NCBI RefSeq assembly: GCF_027938815.1
Contig: NZ_CP115913.1
Location: 771,001-835,000 of the forward strand
Reading direction: 5' to 3'
Origin: Oceanirhabdus sp. W0125-5
GTDB lineage: Bacteria; Bacillota; Clostridia; Clostridiales; Clostridiaceae
Length of the DNA stretch: 64,000 nucleotides
Position 1 is the stretch's first letter. Each line of letters begins with the position of its first letter. The notes beneath the pieces were generated by a model that ran no database searches, was not told the origin of the DNA, and worked only from the letters and a program-made list of their open reading frames with translations. The position numbers and the translations under genes are program-made. Of this stretch, positions 1-9,344 are shown one piece after another.

Positions 1-2
1 TG

Positions 3-1292
3 AAGCTTAAACTTACTTTTGATAAGGATATATATTATAAGAAAAAATATAAAATGTCCAAGCTATTAACTTTTGGATTTATAAAAAAATTACCTTTAAA
101 AATATCTTTATCAACTATGATTTTATCAATGATTCCTAATTTGATGCTTAATGAAAATATGTTTAAAGGAATTATTATTTCTTTATTTACAGGAATCATA
201 ACGTTAATAATATCTTCTATTACATTAGCGCCTCTTGGAAAAATGAAAGATATACTTTCAAGTATAAATAAAAATGAGTATTTTGAAGAAGTTGATGTAT
301 TTACAGGAGACGAGTTAGAAGAATTATTTGAAGGTATTAAACAACATAAGACAACAATTTCATCAGATTTTGTAGGATTTAAAGGTGTAACCGATGAGAT
401 GGACACATTTGCTAATAGGATTAAAGATATTTCGGATTCAATGAATAGAACTTCTCAGGAGATATCAGGAGTTGTAGAACAAGTGGCGAATTGTGCTGTG
501 AGTCAAGCTGAAAGTACTGAAGACACAGCATTAGTACTTAATGATAATATAAATAAGATTAATGAGATTGTTAATGAAGAGAATAAGAACAAGGAAATGT
601 TAGAAGGTGCTGTTAATCAGATTTCAACAAGTTATGACAGCTTTGAAAAGGTAAATAACAGTATAAGTAATACTTTGGTTGAGCTTGAAAGAGTAAAAGT
701 TCAGAGTACTTCTTTAGAAAATAAGGCACAAGATATAACAAGTATAGTATCCATAGTATCAGCAATATCAGAGCAGACGAATTTATTGGCTTTGAATGCA
801 AGTATTGAGGCTGCAAGGGCTGGGGAGCAAGGTAGAGGCTTTGCAGTAGTAGCAGAAGAAGTTAGAAAGCTTGCGGAACAATCGAAAAATGCAGTAGAAA
901 AGATAAATTCCAATTTGATTTATTTTGTAAATGAAGTTAAATCCTTAGTTGAAGGAATAGAAAAACAATTTGATACTTTAGCTGAGGAAACAAAGGATCT
1001 AGGTGTAGTTAGAGAAGTAAGTGAGAAAGCTATGAATGATATCAGTGAAGTTTCTAAGTCTATGATACACAATATTGAAAAGCTTACAAAAGAAGCTGAT
1101 TCTATATCTTCACTATATGAGAATGTTGAATCATTAGCTGCTATAGCTGAGGAAAATTCAGCTTCATCAGAAGAAGTAAGTGCTAATGTAACTCAATATA
1201 CAAATGAAATAGTAAAACTGACAAATAGTATTAATCAATTTAAGAATATTACATCTGAATTTACTAAAGATCTAAAAAAATATAAGATATAA
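3..1292 (+). CDS. Methyl-accepting chemotaxis protein, 5' end outside window
   Basis: A chemotaxis receptor that signals to CheA/CheW. The reading frame is open to the first base of the window, so the gene almost certainly starts upstream; the first ATG (54) has no ribosome binding site and is probably internal. The visible part has a hydrophobic stretch with at least one membrane segment (about residues 15-60 counted from the ATG), little that could be an extracellular sensor, then a long coiled-coil cytoplasmic domain. The hairpin tip is clear ([20 protein letters not shown], followed by [14 protein letters not shown]). The C-terminal repeat [18 protein letters not shown] is a typical methylation-helix segment. 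Its ligand cannot be told from what is visible. It ends at a shared bidirectional terminator. Family call is very sure; true start is not visible. Confidence 0.93.
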   Translation, partial: KLKLTFDKDIYYKKKYKMSKLLTFGFIKKLPLKISLSTMILSMIPNLMLNENMFKGIIISLFTGIITLIISSITLAPLGKMKDILSSINKNEYFEEVDVFTGDELEELFEGIKQHKTTISSDFVGFKGVTDEMDTFANRIKDISDSMNRTSQEISGVVEQVANCAVSQAESTEDTALVLNDNINKINEIVNEENKNKEMLEGAVNQISTSYDSFEKVNNSISNTLVELERVKVQSTSLENKAQDITSIVSIVSAISEQTNLLALNASIEAARAGEQGRGFAVVAEEVRKLAEQSKNAVEKINSNLIYFVNEVKSLVEGIEKQFDTLAEETKDLGVVREVSEKAMNDISEVSKSMIHNIEKLTKEADSISSLYENVESLAAIAEENSASSEEVSANVTQYTNEIVKLTNSINQFKNITSEFTKDLKKYKI

Positions 1293-1300
1293 CTTTAAAA

Positions 1301-1331
1301 ATGAAGTCAATTATTTGACTTCATTTTTTTT
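1301..1331. terminator. Bidirectional intrinsic terminator
   Basis: A perfect 10-bp stem (ATGAAGTCAA at 1301-1310 with TTGACTTCAT at 1315-1324), 4-nt loop, then a T run on the plus strand and an A run before the stem. It can end both the chemotaxis gene (+) and the convergent ykvI-like gene (-), whose stop codon lies in the loop. Confidence 0.9.
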
Positions 1332-2366
1332 GAATATAAAAACCTTTATTATAAATAGAATACTTATAAAACCGAAAATTGGATATAATATAGTGATTAA
1401 TCTTTTAAATCCTAATTGTGATACTGGTAAAGCAATCCCCAATATTATACAAACACATTTTTTGTATGGAATATTAAATTTCTTTTCCATTGTTTTACCT
1501 ACACTATAAATATCTGATATTTCTGTTGAAAACATTTCACACCATATGATAATTAATAATAGAATTTCTAAAGGTCCTTTGAAGTGGCTAGCAATATAGA
1601 GTAAAGGAACTTCATATTTAAATATGTTTGGTATATTAGATGTTAAAAGTAAATTTATCATAAGTGAAATAATGGTTAGGATGATTGCTCCTAAAAAAAT
1701 ACCATAGATAATGTTGCGTTTATTTTTTATTTCTTTAGATATGGGAACTAATACCCCTGTAAAGCTAAGGATATTAAAGCCTGCATATAACAAGGCTGAT
1801 AGGAACCACATTCCTTGGAAGTTATATGATTTATATTCTCTAGCTCGTATAAGTGAATCAAGAGAAATGCTTTGGTGAAAAAATATTATGTACGTAGAGA
1901 ATATTAAAAGTATAGTAATTACTAAGGCGGGCACTATGAAGGAATTCACAAATATTAAACCTTTTGTATCATTTAATAATACAATTAAAGCTACTAAGGC
2001 CATAATAAGAATACCTAACCATTTTGAAACACCAAAATATTGATTAAACAGAGCACCGCTTCCTGCCAAGATTATAGCAGCCCCACTTATTAGAAAGAAA
2101 CTTGTAAATAGCTCGGTTAATTTACCTAAATATCCTCCACTTACCTTAGTTATCAATTCTGTATAAGAACTCAGAGAATACTTTTGACTTATATCTACAA
2201 TCAAGGTGCAAGTAAGCATATAAATAAAACAGCAAATTAAAAGCCCAGTAAAGCCCATTAAACCATAAGTTGAAAAAAATTGAGTGATTTCTTGACCGGA
2301 TGCTAGTCCGGCACCAACAATGGTTCCAATGAAGACTGTTGTTACTTGAAATATTTGTTTTTTCAT
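1311..2366 (-). CDS. YkvI-family membrane protein (APC-like transporter fold)
   Basis: A 351-residue, highly hydrophobic protein with about ten predicted membrane helices. The N-terminus (VFIGTIVGAGLASGQEITQF) carries the G-rich, partly unwound first-helix motif seen in APC-superfamily amino-acid and ion transporters, and the sequence resembles the YkvI group of uncharacterised Firmicute membrane proteins. Start ATG is preceded by AGGAGG eight bases upstream. The gene is monocistronic, convergent with the chemotaxis receptor and sharing its terminator. Substrate is unknown; secondary transport of an amino acid or similar compound is inference from the fold only. Confidence 0.8.
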   Translation of the reverse strand: MKKQIFQVTTVFIGTIVGAGLASGQEITQFFSTYGLMGFTGLLICCFIYMLTCTLIVDISQKYSLSSYTELITKVSGGYLGKLTELFTSFFLISGAAIILAGSGALFNQYFGVSKWLGILIMALVALIVLLNDTKGLIFVNSFIVPALVITILLIFSTYIIFFHQSISLDSLIRAREYKSYNFQGMWFLSALLYAGFNILSFTGVLVPISKEIKNKRNIIYGIFLGAIILTIISLMINLLLTSNIPNIFKYEVPLLYIASHFKGPLEILLLIIIWCEMFSTEISDIYSVGKTMEKKFNIPYKKCVCIILGIALPVSQLGFKRLITILYPIFGFISILFIIKVFIFKKNEVK

Positions 2367-2492
2367 TTTAACCTCCTAGTAATGTTTTCTGTATTAAAGT
2401 AGTTTCTCTATATATAGATATTTAACTTAGAAGAAAATAATGAATGAGTTTATAAAAAATATCATTAAATTATTTTTTATAGGAAAAACTAT

Positions 2493-2602
2493 TATAGAGA
2501 TTCCACCGCGAAATTTAATTTACACTTGTCCAAAACATCTATGATTCAAAGATTTATGGATTTGTTTAAATTTAATTTAGCTGAGGTATTTATATAGAGA
2601 TA
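2493..2602. repeat. Copy A of an approximately 100-bp palindrome-like intergenic repeat
   Basis: Begins TATAGAGATTCC and shares with copies at 15886 and 62196 the order: AGAGATTC, then an A/T-rich arm, ACACTTG, CAAAACA, a short hairpin arm and GGATTTTG-like bases. Its 3' half has diverged and the closing GAATCTCT arm is not recognisable. It fills much of the gap between the ykvI-like gene and the lipoprotein gene; I see no gene in this gap. Confidence 0.5.
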
Positions 2603-2652
2603 TTTACAAGTTCATAAATGAAATTATGATTTAGCTTGAAAGGAGAGAAAAA

Positions 2653-3714
2653 ATGAAAAAAGTAATTATATTTTTTCTACTAATATGTAATATAATGATT
2701 ATTTCTTGTACATCTAGTTCAAAAGAAAAATATGATGATGTGAAAGAAACTGTTGAAAAGGAAAAACTCCATGATTTTCAGTTGAAGATAGCTGAAAATA
2801 TAGTTAATAACTATTTTTTATTCTTATTAAATGAAAACTATGATAAAGTTAATGAGTTATATACAACAGATATAAAGGTAGATGATATTGGGAAGAATGA
2901 TAGTGATTTGAAATTAAGAGGATATAGTATTTATGAAATGAATGAGGTAGGAAAGACTGCTGAATTTCAAGTGAAAGTTTCATACAATGATACAAGTAAC
3001 TCACTTGCAATGGCAAATGAGTTTAAGATAAAAGTGATAAAAGAAGAAGGATTATATAGAATAAGTGAGGTAAATGAAATACCCCATAGAGAAATTTTCT
3101 TGGAAAATAACACTATAAGACTTAGGGATGAAAATTCTGTTAAAAGTTATTTAGTTATCGATGATTCAGGTATCCCAAAATATATTAGCCATGATGAGAA
3201 AGGCAAGAAGTATGATAAAAAAGAAAACAATATTAAAAATTATAAGTCTCTAAATATAAATTATAATGGAGATAAAATATGTTTTTCAAAGGAAGATGAA
3301 AATTGTTATCTTGCAATGTTAGATATTAATGAAGTGATGCTAATTGAAAAGGAGAAAGAAGAGTTTAGTGCTAAAGAATTACCTATAGGTGAGAATATTG
3401 TAACACTAGATTATACAAAGGATGCCAATGTGAGGTTCAGTGTTTTTTCTGAAGATAATAGATTTATTGCAGTACAGTTTATTGATAAGGGATTAAAGAG
3501 AGTTAAGATATTCAATTCCAGTAACGGAGAAGAAATACCTGTAGAACTTGAAGAAAAATTAAATTTAAAAGAAGTTGATATATCATTTAAATCATTCCAC
3601 AAAGGTATGGTCAATCTTGAAGTTCTACCTGCAGATATGAAAAACTTGAACAAATCCAATTTATTTGGATTATGGAAATTAGAGTTAGAAACTTCAAAAT
3701 TTCATAAAATATAG
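2653..3714 (+). CDS. Putative lipoprotein of unknown function
   Basis: A 353-residue secreted lipoprotein. The N-terminus has a lysine-rich start, a hydrophobic h-region and a lipobox ending IISC (Cys19), followed by a Ser/Lys-rich linker, so the mature protein should be anchored to the outer face of the membrane. Residues about 50-140 resemble, in pattern only, small alpha+beta domains of the SnoaL/NTF2 kind found in clostridial lipoproteins; the C-terminal half (about 160-350) has beta-rich repeats with a VIDDSGIPKYI segment. I do not recognise a named family. Start ATG has AAGGAGAG upstream. It stands alone between repeat A and the insertion element. Confidence 0.75.
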   Translation: MKKVIIFFLLICNIMIISCTSSSKEKYDDVKETVEKEKLHDFQLKIAENIVNNYFLFLLNENYDKVNELYTTDIKVDDIGKNDSDLKLRGYSIYEMNEVGKTAEFQVKVSYNDTSNSLAMANEFKIKVIKEEGLYRISEVNEIPHREIFLENNTIRLRDENSVKSYLVIDDSGIPKYISHDEKGKKYDKKENNIKNYKSLNINYNGDKICFSKEDENCYLAMLDINEVMLIEKEKEEFSAKELPIGENIVTLDYTKDANVRFSVFSEDNRFIAVQFIDKGLKRVKIFNSSNGEEIPVELEEKLNLKEVDISFKSFHKGMVNLEVLPADMKNLNKSNLFGLWKLELETSKFHKI

Positions 3715-3896
3715 ATATAAAAAGAATATTAAAATTTACAATACATTAAGGGGCATTAAAATAAATAAGTAACTGATCAATGATGAAAGGTATATAATTA
3801 TTTATCTGAATTAACTGGTGAAATAATAAAGGATATTAATTATATGATTTAAAATATCCCTAGAGTCTTTGATTGGTTTTTTATTTTTAGTTTAAC
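3715..3896. other. Intergenic region, no gene seen
   Basis: AT-rich spacer between the lipoprotein gene and the insertion element. A weak inverted repeat (GGATATT near 3832 with AATATCC near 3853) followed by a T-rich stretch (3878-3889) may act as terminator. TTTAAC at 3891-3896 is the likely target sequence beside the element's left end. Confidence 0.4.
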
Positions 3897-4016
3897 GTAA
3901 CTAGCAGAAGTCTCCCATCTTCTACAAGTGGGAGATGAATGTGTAAAAATAACTTGCTTCTATTAATTTTGCATTAAAATATAATCAGTAGTTAATAATA
4001 GAAATGGGTGATAATA

Positions 4017-4133
4017 ATGAAATTAGATACAAATAATCATTCAGTGTTCTTATTGCATTATCATCTTGTATTAGTTATAAAGTATAGAAGAGAAGTAATA
4101 AAGAAATATATTCAAAATCAAGGTGAAAAGTGA
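4017..4133 (+). pseudogene. tnpA: tnpA remnant (Y1 transposase N-terminus)
   Basis: A 38-codon frame starting ATG with GGGTGATAATA upstream. Its first 30 residues (including HSVFLLHYHLVLVIKYRREV) match the N-terminus of IS200-type Y1 transposases, which are normally about 130-150 residues. The HUH metal-binding motif and the catalytic Tyr are absent, so the product cannot be active. After about residue 32 the sequence runs straight into the tnpB start region, which points to an internal deletion. Confidence 0.75.
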
Positions 4134-4143
4134 GGTTAGGGAG

Positions 4144-5232
4144 TTGTTAAAAGCTTATAAATATAGAATCTATCCTAATTCAGAGCAAAGATTATATTTG
4201 GCTAAAACATTTGGTTGTACTAGATTCATATACAATAAAATGTTAGCTGATAGGATAAAATCTTATGAAGAAAACAAAGATTTAGACATAAAAAAAGTGA
4301 AATATCCAACTCCTGCACAATATAAAAAAGAATTCCCTTGGTTAAAAGAAGTTGATAGTTTAGCTTTAGCCAATGCCCAATTAAACTTGAATAAAGCTTA
4401 TAAAAATTTCTTTAGGGATAAATCCGTAGGATTTCCTAAGTTCAAAAGTAAGAAAAGTAATTATCACAGTTACACAACTAATAATCAAAACGGAACTGTA
4501 TGTATTGAATATGGATATATTAAGATTCCTAAATTGAAATCTATGATTAAAATAAAATTGCATAGACAATTCACTGGATTAATAAAGAGTTGTACTATAA
4601 CAAAAACACCAAGTAATAAATACTATGTTTCAATATTGGTTGATACTGAAAATATAAAGTTGCCAAAAGTAGAAAATAAAATAGGTGTTGATGTTGGCTT
4701 GAAAGAGTTTGCTATATGCTCCAATGGTGATAGATATGACAATCCTAAATGGTTAAGAAAATCAGAAAAAAGACTTAAAAAACTACAAAAGGACTTATCA
4801 AGAAAGAAAAAAGGAAGTAATAACAGATATAAAGCTAGATTAAAAGTCGCAAGACTCCATGAGAAGATTACCAATCAAAGAAAAGATTTTTTACACAAGT
4901 TATCTACTAAACTAATCTGTGAAAACCAAACAATAGTTATAGAAAACTTAAAAGTAAAGAATATGATGAAGAATGATAAGCTATCAAAGGCAATAGGTGA
5001 GGTATCATGGTTTGAGTTTAGAAGAATGTTAGAATATAAGGCAGAATGGAATGACAAAAAGATAGTTATAGCACCATCGAATTATGCTAGTAGTCAATTA
5101 TGTTCTGAATGTGGTTATAAAAACAAAGAAGTGAAAAACTTAGGGCTCAGAGAGTGGATTTGTCCTAACTGTAATGCGAAGCATGATAGAGATATAAATG
5201 CAAGTAAAAATCTACTGAAACTAGCTATATAG
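4144..5232 (+). CDS. tnpB: TnpB, RNA-guided nuclease of the IS605 family
   Basis: TnpB proteins are omega-RNA-guided DNA nucleases that help IS200/IS605 elements persist. The protein has an N-terminal helix-turn-helix region, a wedge/REC part and a C-terminal RuvC domain. With the TTG start at 4144 (beginning [12 protein letters not shown]) it is 362 residues. All expected residues are present: Asp about 183 ([10 protein letters not shown]), Glu about 267 (IVIENLKV), Asp about 350 ([10 protein letters not shown]), and a four-cysteine zinc ribbon (CSECG...CPNC). A longer frame from GTG 4123 overlaps the tnpA stub, but lacks a good ribosome binding site. Nothing is visibly broken, so it may still be active although tnpA is not. 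Confidence 0.92.
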   Translation: MLKAYKYRIYPNSEQRLYLAKTFGCTRFIYNKMLADRIKSYEENKDLDIKKVKYPTPAQYKKEFPWLKEVDSLALANAQLNLNKAYKNFFRDKSVGFPKFKSKKSNYHSYTTNNQNGTVCIEYGYIKIPKLKSMIKIKLHRQFTGLIKSCTITKTPSNKYYVSILVDTENIKLPKVENKIGVDVGLKEFAICSNGDRYDNPKWLRKSEKRLKKLQKDLSRKKKGSNNRYKARLKVARLHEKITNQRKDFLHKLSTKLICENQTIVIENLKVKNMMKNDKLSKAIGEVSWFEFRRMLEYKAEWNDKKIVIAPSNYASSQLCSECGYKNKEVKNLGLREWICPNCNAKHDRDINASKNLLKLAI

Positions 5233-5347
5233 TTTTGGTAATAACTAATAAGGTCGGTGCGACCTTGTAAGCTTGGGTAAACTTGCTCCATTGGGAGTAT
5301 TGACCAAGAAGCCCCCACTTCAATGAAGTAAGTAGAGGGTAGTTCAC
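5233..5347 (+). ncRNA. Probable omega-RNA scaffold in the right end of the element
   Basis: In this family the guide RNA scaffold comes from the 3' part of tnpB and the right end, and the guide is the flanking DNA just after the element. This interval has several hairpins (AAGGTCG/CGACCTT at 5250-5265; the CCCCCACTTC hairpin near 5312) and ends TAGTTCAC. If so, the guide would start at about 5348. Position is by analogy with known TnpB elements; the 5' end of the RNA is not visible and may lie inside tnpB. Confidence 0.45.
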
Positions 5348-5450
5348 TATAAAATACGTGAAATGTGTTTTATAGATCAATTTTGAAAAGGAATTAAAAT
5401 ATGATATAGTAAACTAATAAAAATACATTTAGCATTTAAGGAGTAAATTA

Positions 5451-6392
5451 ATGAACAAGCAATGGGGAGATAAACCATATAATAATTTAAATCATTTCTT
5501 AAGAAAAAAGTTTGGAGGAAAAGTTTTTAAAGTTTCTTTAGATGCTGGTTTTTCATGTCCAAACAGAGATGGAAATATAAGTAGAACTGGTTGTACATTT
5601 TGCAGTTCCAGAGGAGCAGGTGATTTTGCTGGTAATAGAGATTTTTCTATCACTAGGCAATTTAATGATATAAAAGAAATGATGAATAAAAAGTGGAAGA
5701 GCGATAAGTATATTGCTTATTTTCAAGCATACACCAATACTTATGGTGATATTGAGGAATTGAAGGAGAAGTATAATGAGGCTGTAAATCAGTCTGGTGT
5801 AGTTGCCATGGCAATTGCTACAAGACCAGATTGTTTGGATGATAAAATAATTGATTTAATTGAGTCATATAAGGATAAGGTATATACGTGGATAGAATTA
5901 GGGTTACAAACAGTAAGTGATAAAACTGCAATATTAATTAATCGAGGTTATGACTTATCAGTTTTTGAGTATGCATTAGAAAAATTAAGAGAGAGAGACA
6001 TAGATGTTGTAGTACATGCGATTTTAGGATTGCCTCAGGAAAATAGAGAAGATATGTTAAAAACGGTTGATTATCTAGCTCATAAGGATATCCAAGGAAT
6101 AAAGCTGCATCTATTGCATCTTATGAAAGGGACTCCAATGGTAAAGCAGTATGAACAGGGGTTATTAAAGTTCATGGAGATGGATGAATATGTAGAAATC
6201 ATTGGTGAAGCAATTGGTAGATTAAGAGAGGATATTGTAATTCATAGGATTACAGGGGATGCCCCTAGAGACTTATTAATTGGTCCAATGTGGAGTTTAA
6301 AGAAATGGGAAGTGTTGAATTCTATACACAAAAATTTAGAGGAAAAGAATATTTATCAAGGGAAATTCTATAAGGCGTACTGCTCATTATAA
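5451..6392 (+). CDS. TIGR01212-type radical SAM protein (YhcC-like)
   Basis: A 313-residue radical SAM enzyme of the YhcC/TIGR01212 group, whose reaction is unknown. The cluster-binding motif has the form typical of this group: CPNRD followed about ten residues later by GCTFC (residues about 26-42), rather than plain CxxxCxxC. Further family blocks are YFQAYTNTY, IATRPDCL, ELGLQT and HAILGLPQE. Start ATG has AAGGAG upstream. The extreme C-terminus (after about residue 306, YKAYCSL) overlaps a piece of comB in another frame, so the natural stop may have been lost in the deletion that made that remnant. The enzyme core looks complete. Confidence 0.88.
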   Translation: MNKQWGDKPYNNLNHFLRKKFGGKVFKVSLDAGFSCPNRDGNISRTGCTFCSSRGAGDFAGNRDFSITRQFNDIKEMMNKKWKSDKYIAYFQAYTNTYGDIEELKEKYNEAVNQSGVVAMAIATRPDCLDDKIIDLIESYKDKVYTWIELGLQTVSDKTAILINRGYDLSVFEYALEKLRERDIDVVVHAILGLPQENREDMLKTVDYLAHKDIQGIKLHLLHLMKGTPMVKQYEQGLLKFMEMDEYVEIIGEAIGRLREDIVIHRITGDAPRDLLIGPMWSLKKWEVLNSIHKNLEEKNIYQGKFYKAYCSL

Positions 6393-6492
6393 AAGAATAA
6401 TGGAGCTTGGGCTTGAAGATGATTTTGATTATTGTATGAAAAAGAACATAATTGATATAGTTCCTGAGTATATAGATGGCAAGATATCATAA
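6376..6492 (+). pseudogene. comB: 3' remnant of comB (2-phosphosulfolactate phosphatase family)
   Basis: In a different frame from the radical SAM gene, an open frame reads HYKRIMELGLEDDF, then DYCMKK and IIDIVPEYIDGKIS before a TAA stop. This closely follows the conserved C-terminus of ComB-family proteins (hydrophobic-gly-leu-x-x-asp then IVPxYxDG). About 38 of the roughly 240 residues are left; the 5' end is cut at the radical SAM gene. An internal ATG at 6400 has no ribosome binding site. I read it as a deletion scar. The match is from memory of the family, not a database search. Confidence 0.6.
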
Positions 6493-6494
6493 TT

Positions 6495-6532
6495 AAAATA
6501 GGTTATCCTTAAATGGACAACCTATTTTAATA
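6495..6532. terminator. Hairpin, possible terminator
   Basis: AAAATAGGTT and TCC pair with GGA and AACCTATTTT, with one A-C mismatch and a short loop. There is no long T run, so termination is possible but not certain. It follows the comB remnant. Confidence 0.5.
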
Positions 6533-6581
6533 GATATGGTAGCTAAATAATTTGTTTTTCCAGTCTTATATCTATAATTAA

Positions 6582-8636
6582 TTATAGTTTAAAATTAGAT
6601 ATAGATTCTTGTAAAGATTGAGCTAATTGCGAGAGACCTTCACATGCATTTGAGATTTCTTGAATGGAAGCAGATTGTTCTTCTGAGGAAGCGGCTACTT
6701 CTTCACTACTAGCAGCATTTTCTTGAGCAATTGCTGCTAAGCTTTGAATAGAATTCAAGATTTCTTCAGTCTTTATGTTCATTGTTGTGCTAGAATTTGT
6801 AAGAATATTTATTACTGTTTCTGCATTTTTCATAGCTAAAGAGATTTCTTTGTATTTTTTCTCACTATTAATAACACTGGCAATTTGATCATCCATCATT
6901 GATGATACATTGTTCATGGTTGTTACTGCATTTTTAGAGTTAGATATTAACTCTTTTATAATTCCGTCAATTTCTTTAGTTGATTCAGTTGATTGCTCTG
7001 CTAATTTTCTAACTTCTTCTGCTACTACAGCAAATCCTTTTCCTGCTTCTCCTGCTCTTGCTGCTTCGATTGCTGCATTTAATGCAAGTAAGTTTGTTTG
7101 TTCAGCAATTTCTGCAATTAATTTACTAGCAGCACCAATTTTTAAAGTGCTTTTATTTGTTAAAGTTACGATTTGAGATACGTCATTAATAGCTGCAGAA
7201 CTTTCGTCAGTTTTTCTATTTAGATTATCCATTATTACAAGACCTTCTTCAATAAGGGATACAACTTTATTGGACTCAATATTTAAAGTGTTAACATGGT
7301 TAGAATCTTCTAATATTATACTTTCAAGTTCCTGTGATTTCATAGCACCTTCTTCAGTATTAAGAGCTTGCTCAGTAGCCCCTTTTGAGATTTCATTGAT
7401 TGTCTTAGCTATTTCTTCAGATGTTGCTGCACTTTCTTCAGTTATAGCAGTAAGTTCTTCTGCTGAAGAAACAACATTTTCTGATGAATTTGCAATTTCC
7501 TTAATAAGAAAGCGGAAATTTTTATTCATTTTATCGAAAGCTAAAGTTAATTTGCCAATTTCATCGTTTCTTTTCATAAAAGAGTCTGGAATGTTGGTAG
7601 AAAAATCGCCATTTCCCATTTTCTCAGCATGTGCTGTAGCAACTGTTATTCCCTTAAGATTTCTCTTTATAATAATATATAATATTATTGTTAACACAAT
7701 TGACGTAATAATAAATGTTACAATCAAGAGAGTTATAAGAAGATTACGGGTTGCTAATATTTCATTTTTATTAACAAGTATACCTAGAGACCAACCGTTT
7801 GCTGGGATTGGTGCATAGGAGAAATAGTATTCTTCTCCATTATATACAATATCAACAAAATCCTCATTTTCTCTATTCATCATTTTAGAAGCGTATTCTT
7901 TAAAATCTTCATCATTAATAATGTTCTCTTCACCAGTTATTTCTTTATCGCTTGCATATACATATTTTCCGGTATTAGATATAAGGAATGTTTCTCCTTT
8001 ATCACCTATTTTATATTGCTCCATTATAGTTGGAATATGTTCAATAGAAACATCTGCTGATACAAAGCCTATAATATTACTGTTTTCTTTAATAGATTTT
8101 GTTGCAGATACCACAATTAACCCTGAACCAGCATCAGGATAAGGATCAGTAAATCCTACACCATCTGAAGAAATTCCTGCCTTATACCAAGGTCTGCTTT
8201 TTACATCATAATTTGAGTTAACCGTAGCATCGTTATTATCTATATAAAAATTTGCTTTTTCATTAGAAATAAAGTCATTTACAATATCTTCATCTGTGTG
8301 GCTTATAGCTATTAAAGTTTTTAATATTTCAGGATACAGTCTATGTGTTTTGATATCATCGCGTGTATTAACTTCTTTAAGATATGTTTTAATTTGTTCG
8401 TTTGTTGCCATTTGTTCAGTTATGAGAGATGCTTTTTCGAAAAGACTAGAAACATCACTAATAGTTTTATCAAATTTTAGAAACACTTCATTAGAAACTT
8501 TTATCATGGCATCATCATTTACTGATTTAACTATAAAAAAACCAGATAAAAGAAAAATAGACATGATACAAATGAAAGTCCATAAAGCTAGTTTGGTTGC
8601 GAGACTTTTATGTTTTCCTTTGTTTTTTTCTTTCAA
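6582..8636 (-). CDS. Methyl-accepting chemotaxis protein with dCache sensor
   Basis: A full-length transmembrane chemoreceptor of 684 residues from the TTG at 8636, which is set seven bases after GGAGGG; a longer frame from 8651 would start inside that ribosome binding site. Order: short basic N-terminus, membrane segment 1 (about 15-37), extracellular dCache-type domain (about 40-290, with RPWYKAG and [11 protein letters not shown]), membrane segment 2 (about 295-320), HAMP (about 325-375), then the signalling coiled coil with tip [20 protein letters not shown]. Ends in methylation helices and a serine-rich tail. dCache receptors often sense amino acids or carboxylates; the ligand is unknown. 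A TTGACG-N17-TATTAT promoter is possible upstream. Confidence 0.95.
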   Translation of the reverse strand: MKEKNKGKHKSLATKLALWTFICIMSIFLLSGFFIVKSVNDDAMIKVSNEVFLKFDKTISDVSSLFEKASLITEQMATNEQIKTYLKEVNTRDDIKTHRLYPEILKTLIAISHTDEDIVNDFISNEKANFYIDNNDATVNSNYDVKSRPWYKAGISSDGVGFTDPYPDAGSGLIVVSATKSIKENSNIIGFVSADVSIEHIPTIMEQYKIGDKGETFLISNTGKYVYASDKEITGEENIINDEDFKEYASKMMNRENEDFVDIVYNGEEYYFSYAPIPANGWSLGILVNKNEILATRNLLITLLIVTFIITSIVLTIILYIIIKRNLKGITVATAHAEKMGNGDFSTNIPDSFMKRNDEIGKLTLAFDKMNKNFRFLIKEIANSSENVVSSAEELTAITEESAATSEEIAKTINEISKGATEQALNTEEGAMKSQELESIILEDSNHVNTLNIESNKVVSLIEEGLVIMDNLNRKTDESSAAINDVSQIVTLTNKSTLKIGAASKLIAEIAEQTNLLALNAAIEAARAGEAGKGFAVVAEEVRKLAEQSTESTKEIDGIIKELISNSKNAVTTMNNVSSMMDDQIASVINSEKKYKEISLAMKNAETVINILTNSSTTMNIKTEEILNSIQSLAAIAQENAASSEEVAASSEEQSASIQEISNACEGLSQLAQSLQESISNFKL

Positions 8637-8730
8637 AATATATCCCTCCAATTATATGTTCTTAATATAATAATACAACTCCTTACATTATACGTCAAAA
8701 TATTTCAAAAAATAAAATAATTTGTAGAAA

Positions 8731-8766
8731 AAGTAAAAACACACAATATTAATAAATTTGTGTGTT
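8731..8766 (-). terminator. Intrinsic terminator of the SH3-domain gene
   Basis: On the minus strand AACACACAA pairs with TTGTGTGTT across an A/T loop, followed by TTTTTAC. It lies directly after the stop codon at 8774. Confidence 0.75.
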
Positions 8767-8773
8767 AGTAAAG

Positions 8774-9232
8774 TTATATAGCTTTATTTTCCGATTGTTT
8801 ATTTTTATCAAAATCTACAAAGGTTTCATCAACTAGAGAGAGAAAATTTTCATTTACCCAACCTATGCTATTTATATTATTTGTAGTAGCAATATCAAGT
8901 TGATACCAGGTAATATCTGAAATTTTCACACAAGTAATAATTTCAACTAATTGATTTTCTGTTAAAGTGTTTAGTGGCATAGATTTTGAAATGGGGGAAA
9001 TTCTTAAGCTTGTCTCTTTAGTTATAATTCCTTTTGGAGAAATTAGTTTTATTCTTTTCATCTCAAAGTTTTTTATTCTTTCCATATGAATATTCATTTT
9101 GCTCTTAAGTGATCTATTTTGCTTAGATAATAAAATAACCTGCTTTTTAAGAGATGCTACAGTAGCGTCGTATTTATAATAAATAGCAAAAACTATAACA
9201 GAGAAAAAAATGAAAGTTAAAAAATAGGCCAA
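8774..9232 (-). CDS. Membrane-anchored protein with bacterial SH3 domain
   Basis: A 152-residue protein with an N-terminal membrane helix (about 3-19), a short coiled coil (about 25-60, SLKKQVILLSKQNRSLKSKM) and an SH3_3-like beta domain (about 66-138: TSLRISPIS, then TWYQLDI, then GWVNENFL). Such domains usually bind cell-wall peptides or mediate protein contacts outside the membrane. Start is TTG 9232 with AGGAGTGG five bases upstream; no ATG fits better. It stands alone. No catalytic domain is present, so a structural or sensing role is inference. Confidence 0.75.
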   Translation of the reverse strand: MAYFLTFIFFSVIVFAIYYKYDATVASLKKQVILLSKQNRSLKSKMNIHMERIKNFEMKRIKLISPKGIITKETSLRISPISKSMPLNTLTENQLVEIITCVKISDITWYQLDIATTNNINSIGWVNENFLSLVDETFVDFDKNKQSENKAI

Positions 9233-9300
9233 AAAACCACTCCTATCAAAATGTTCTTTAATAAATATTATTAGGAGTTGTACAAAATCATTCTTAAAAT

Positions 9301-9331
9301 AAAAAAGAAGCTTTTATAAAACAAAGCTTCT
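9301..9331 (-). terminator. Intrinsic terminator of the HAD gene
   Basis: On the minus strand AGAAGCTTT and AAAGCTTCT form a stem, followed by a run of six T. It lies 13 bases after the HAD gene stop. Confidence 0.8.
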
Positions 9332-9344
9332 AACAGTTATTTTC

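Larger units (their letters stand above)
3897..5347 (+). mobile_element. IS200/IS605-type element with truncated tnpA and intact tnpB
   Basis: An element of about 1.45 kb. The left end has a subterminal hairpin (TCTCCCA at 3911-3917 with TGGGAGA at 3929-3935); the right end has a hairpin region with CCCCCACTTC and GAAGT around 5312-5329 and finishes TAGTTCAC (5340-5347). There are no terminal inverted repeats or target duplication, as expected for this family, which moves as single-stranded DNA. tnpA is only a 38-codon stub, so the element could move only with a TnpA supplied elsewhere. The boundaries are inferred from hairpins and TTTAAC, not from an empty site. Confidence 0.75.

Noticed and set aside
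54..1292. ATG 54 as the true start of the first chemotaxis gene
   Set aside because: The frame stays open to the window edge and there is no ribosome binding site before the ATG, so the gene is treated as 5'-partial.
6400..6492. A 30-residue small gene starting at ATG 6400
   Set aside because: There is no ribosome binding site and the frame extends upstream with ComB-like sequence, so a comB remnant is the better reading.
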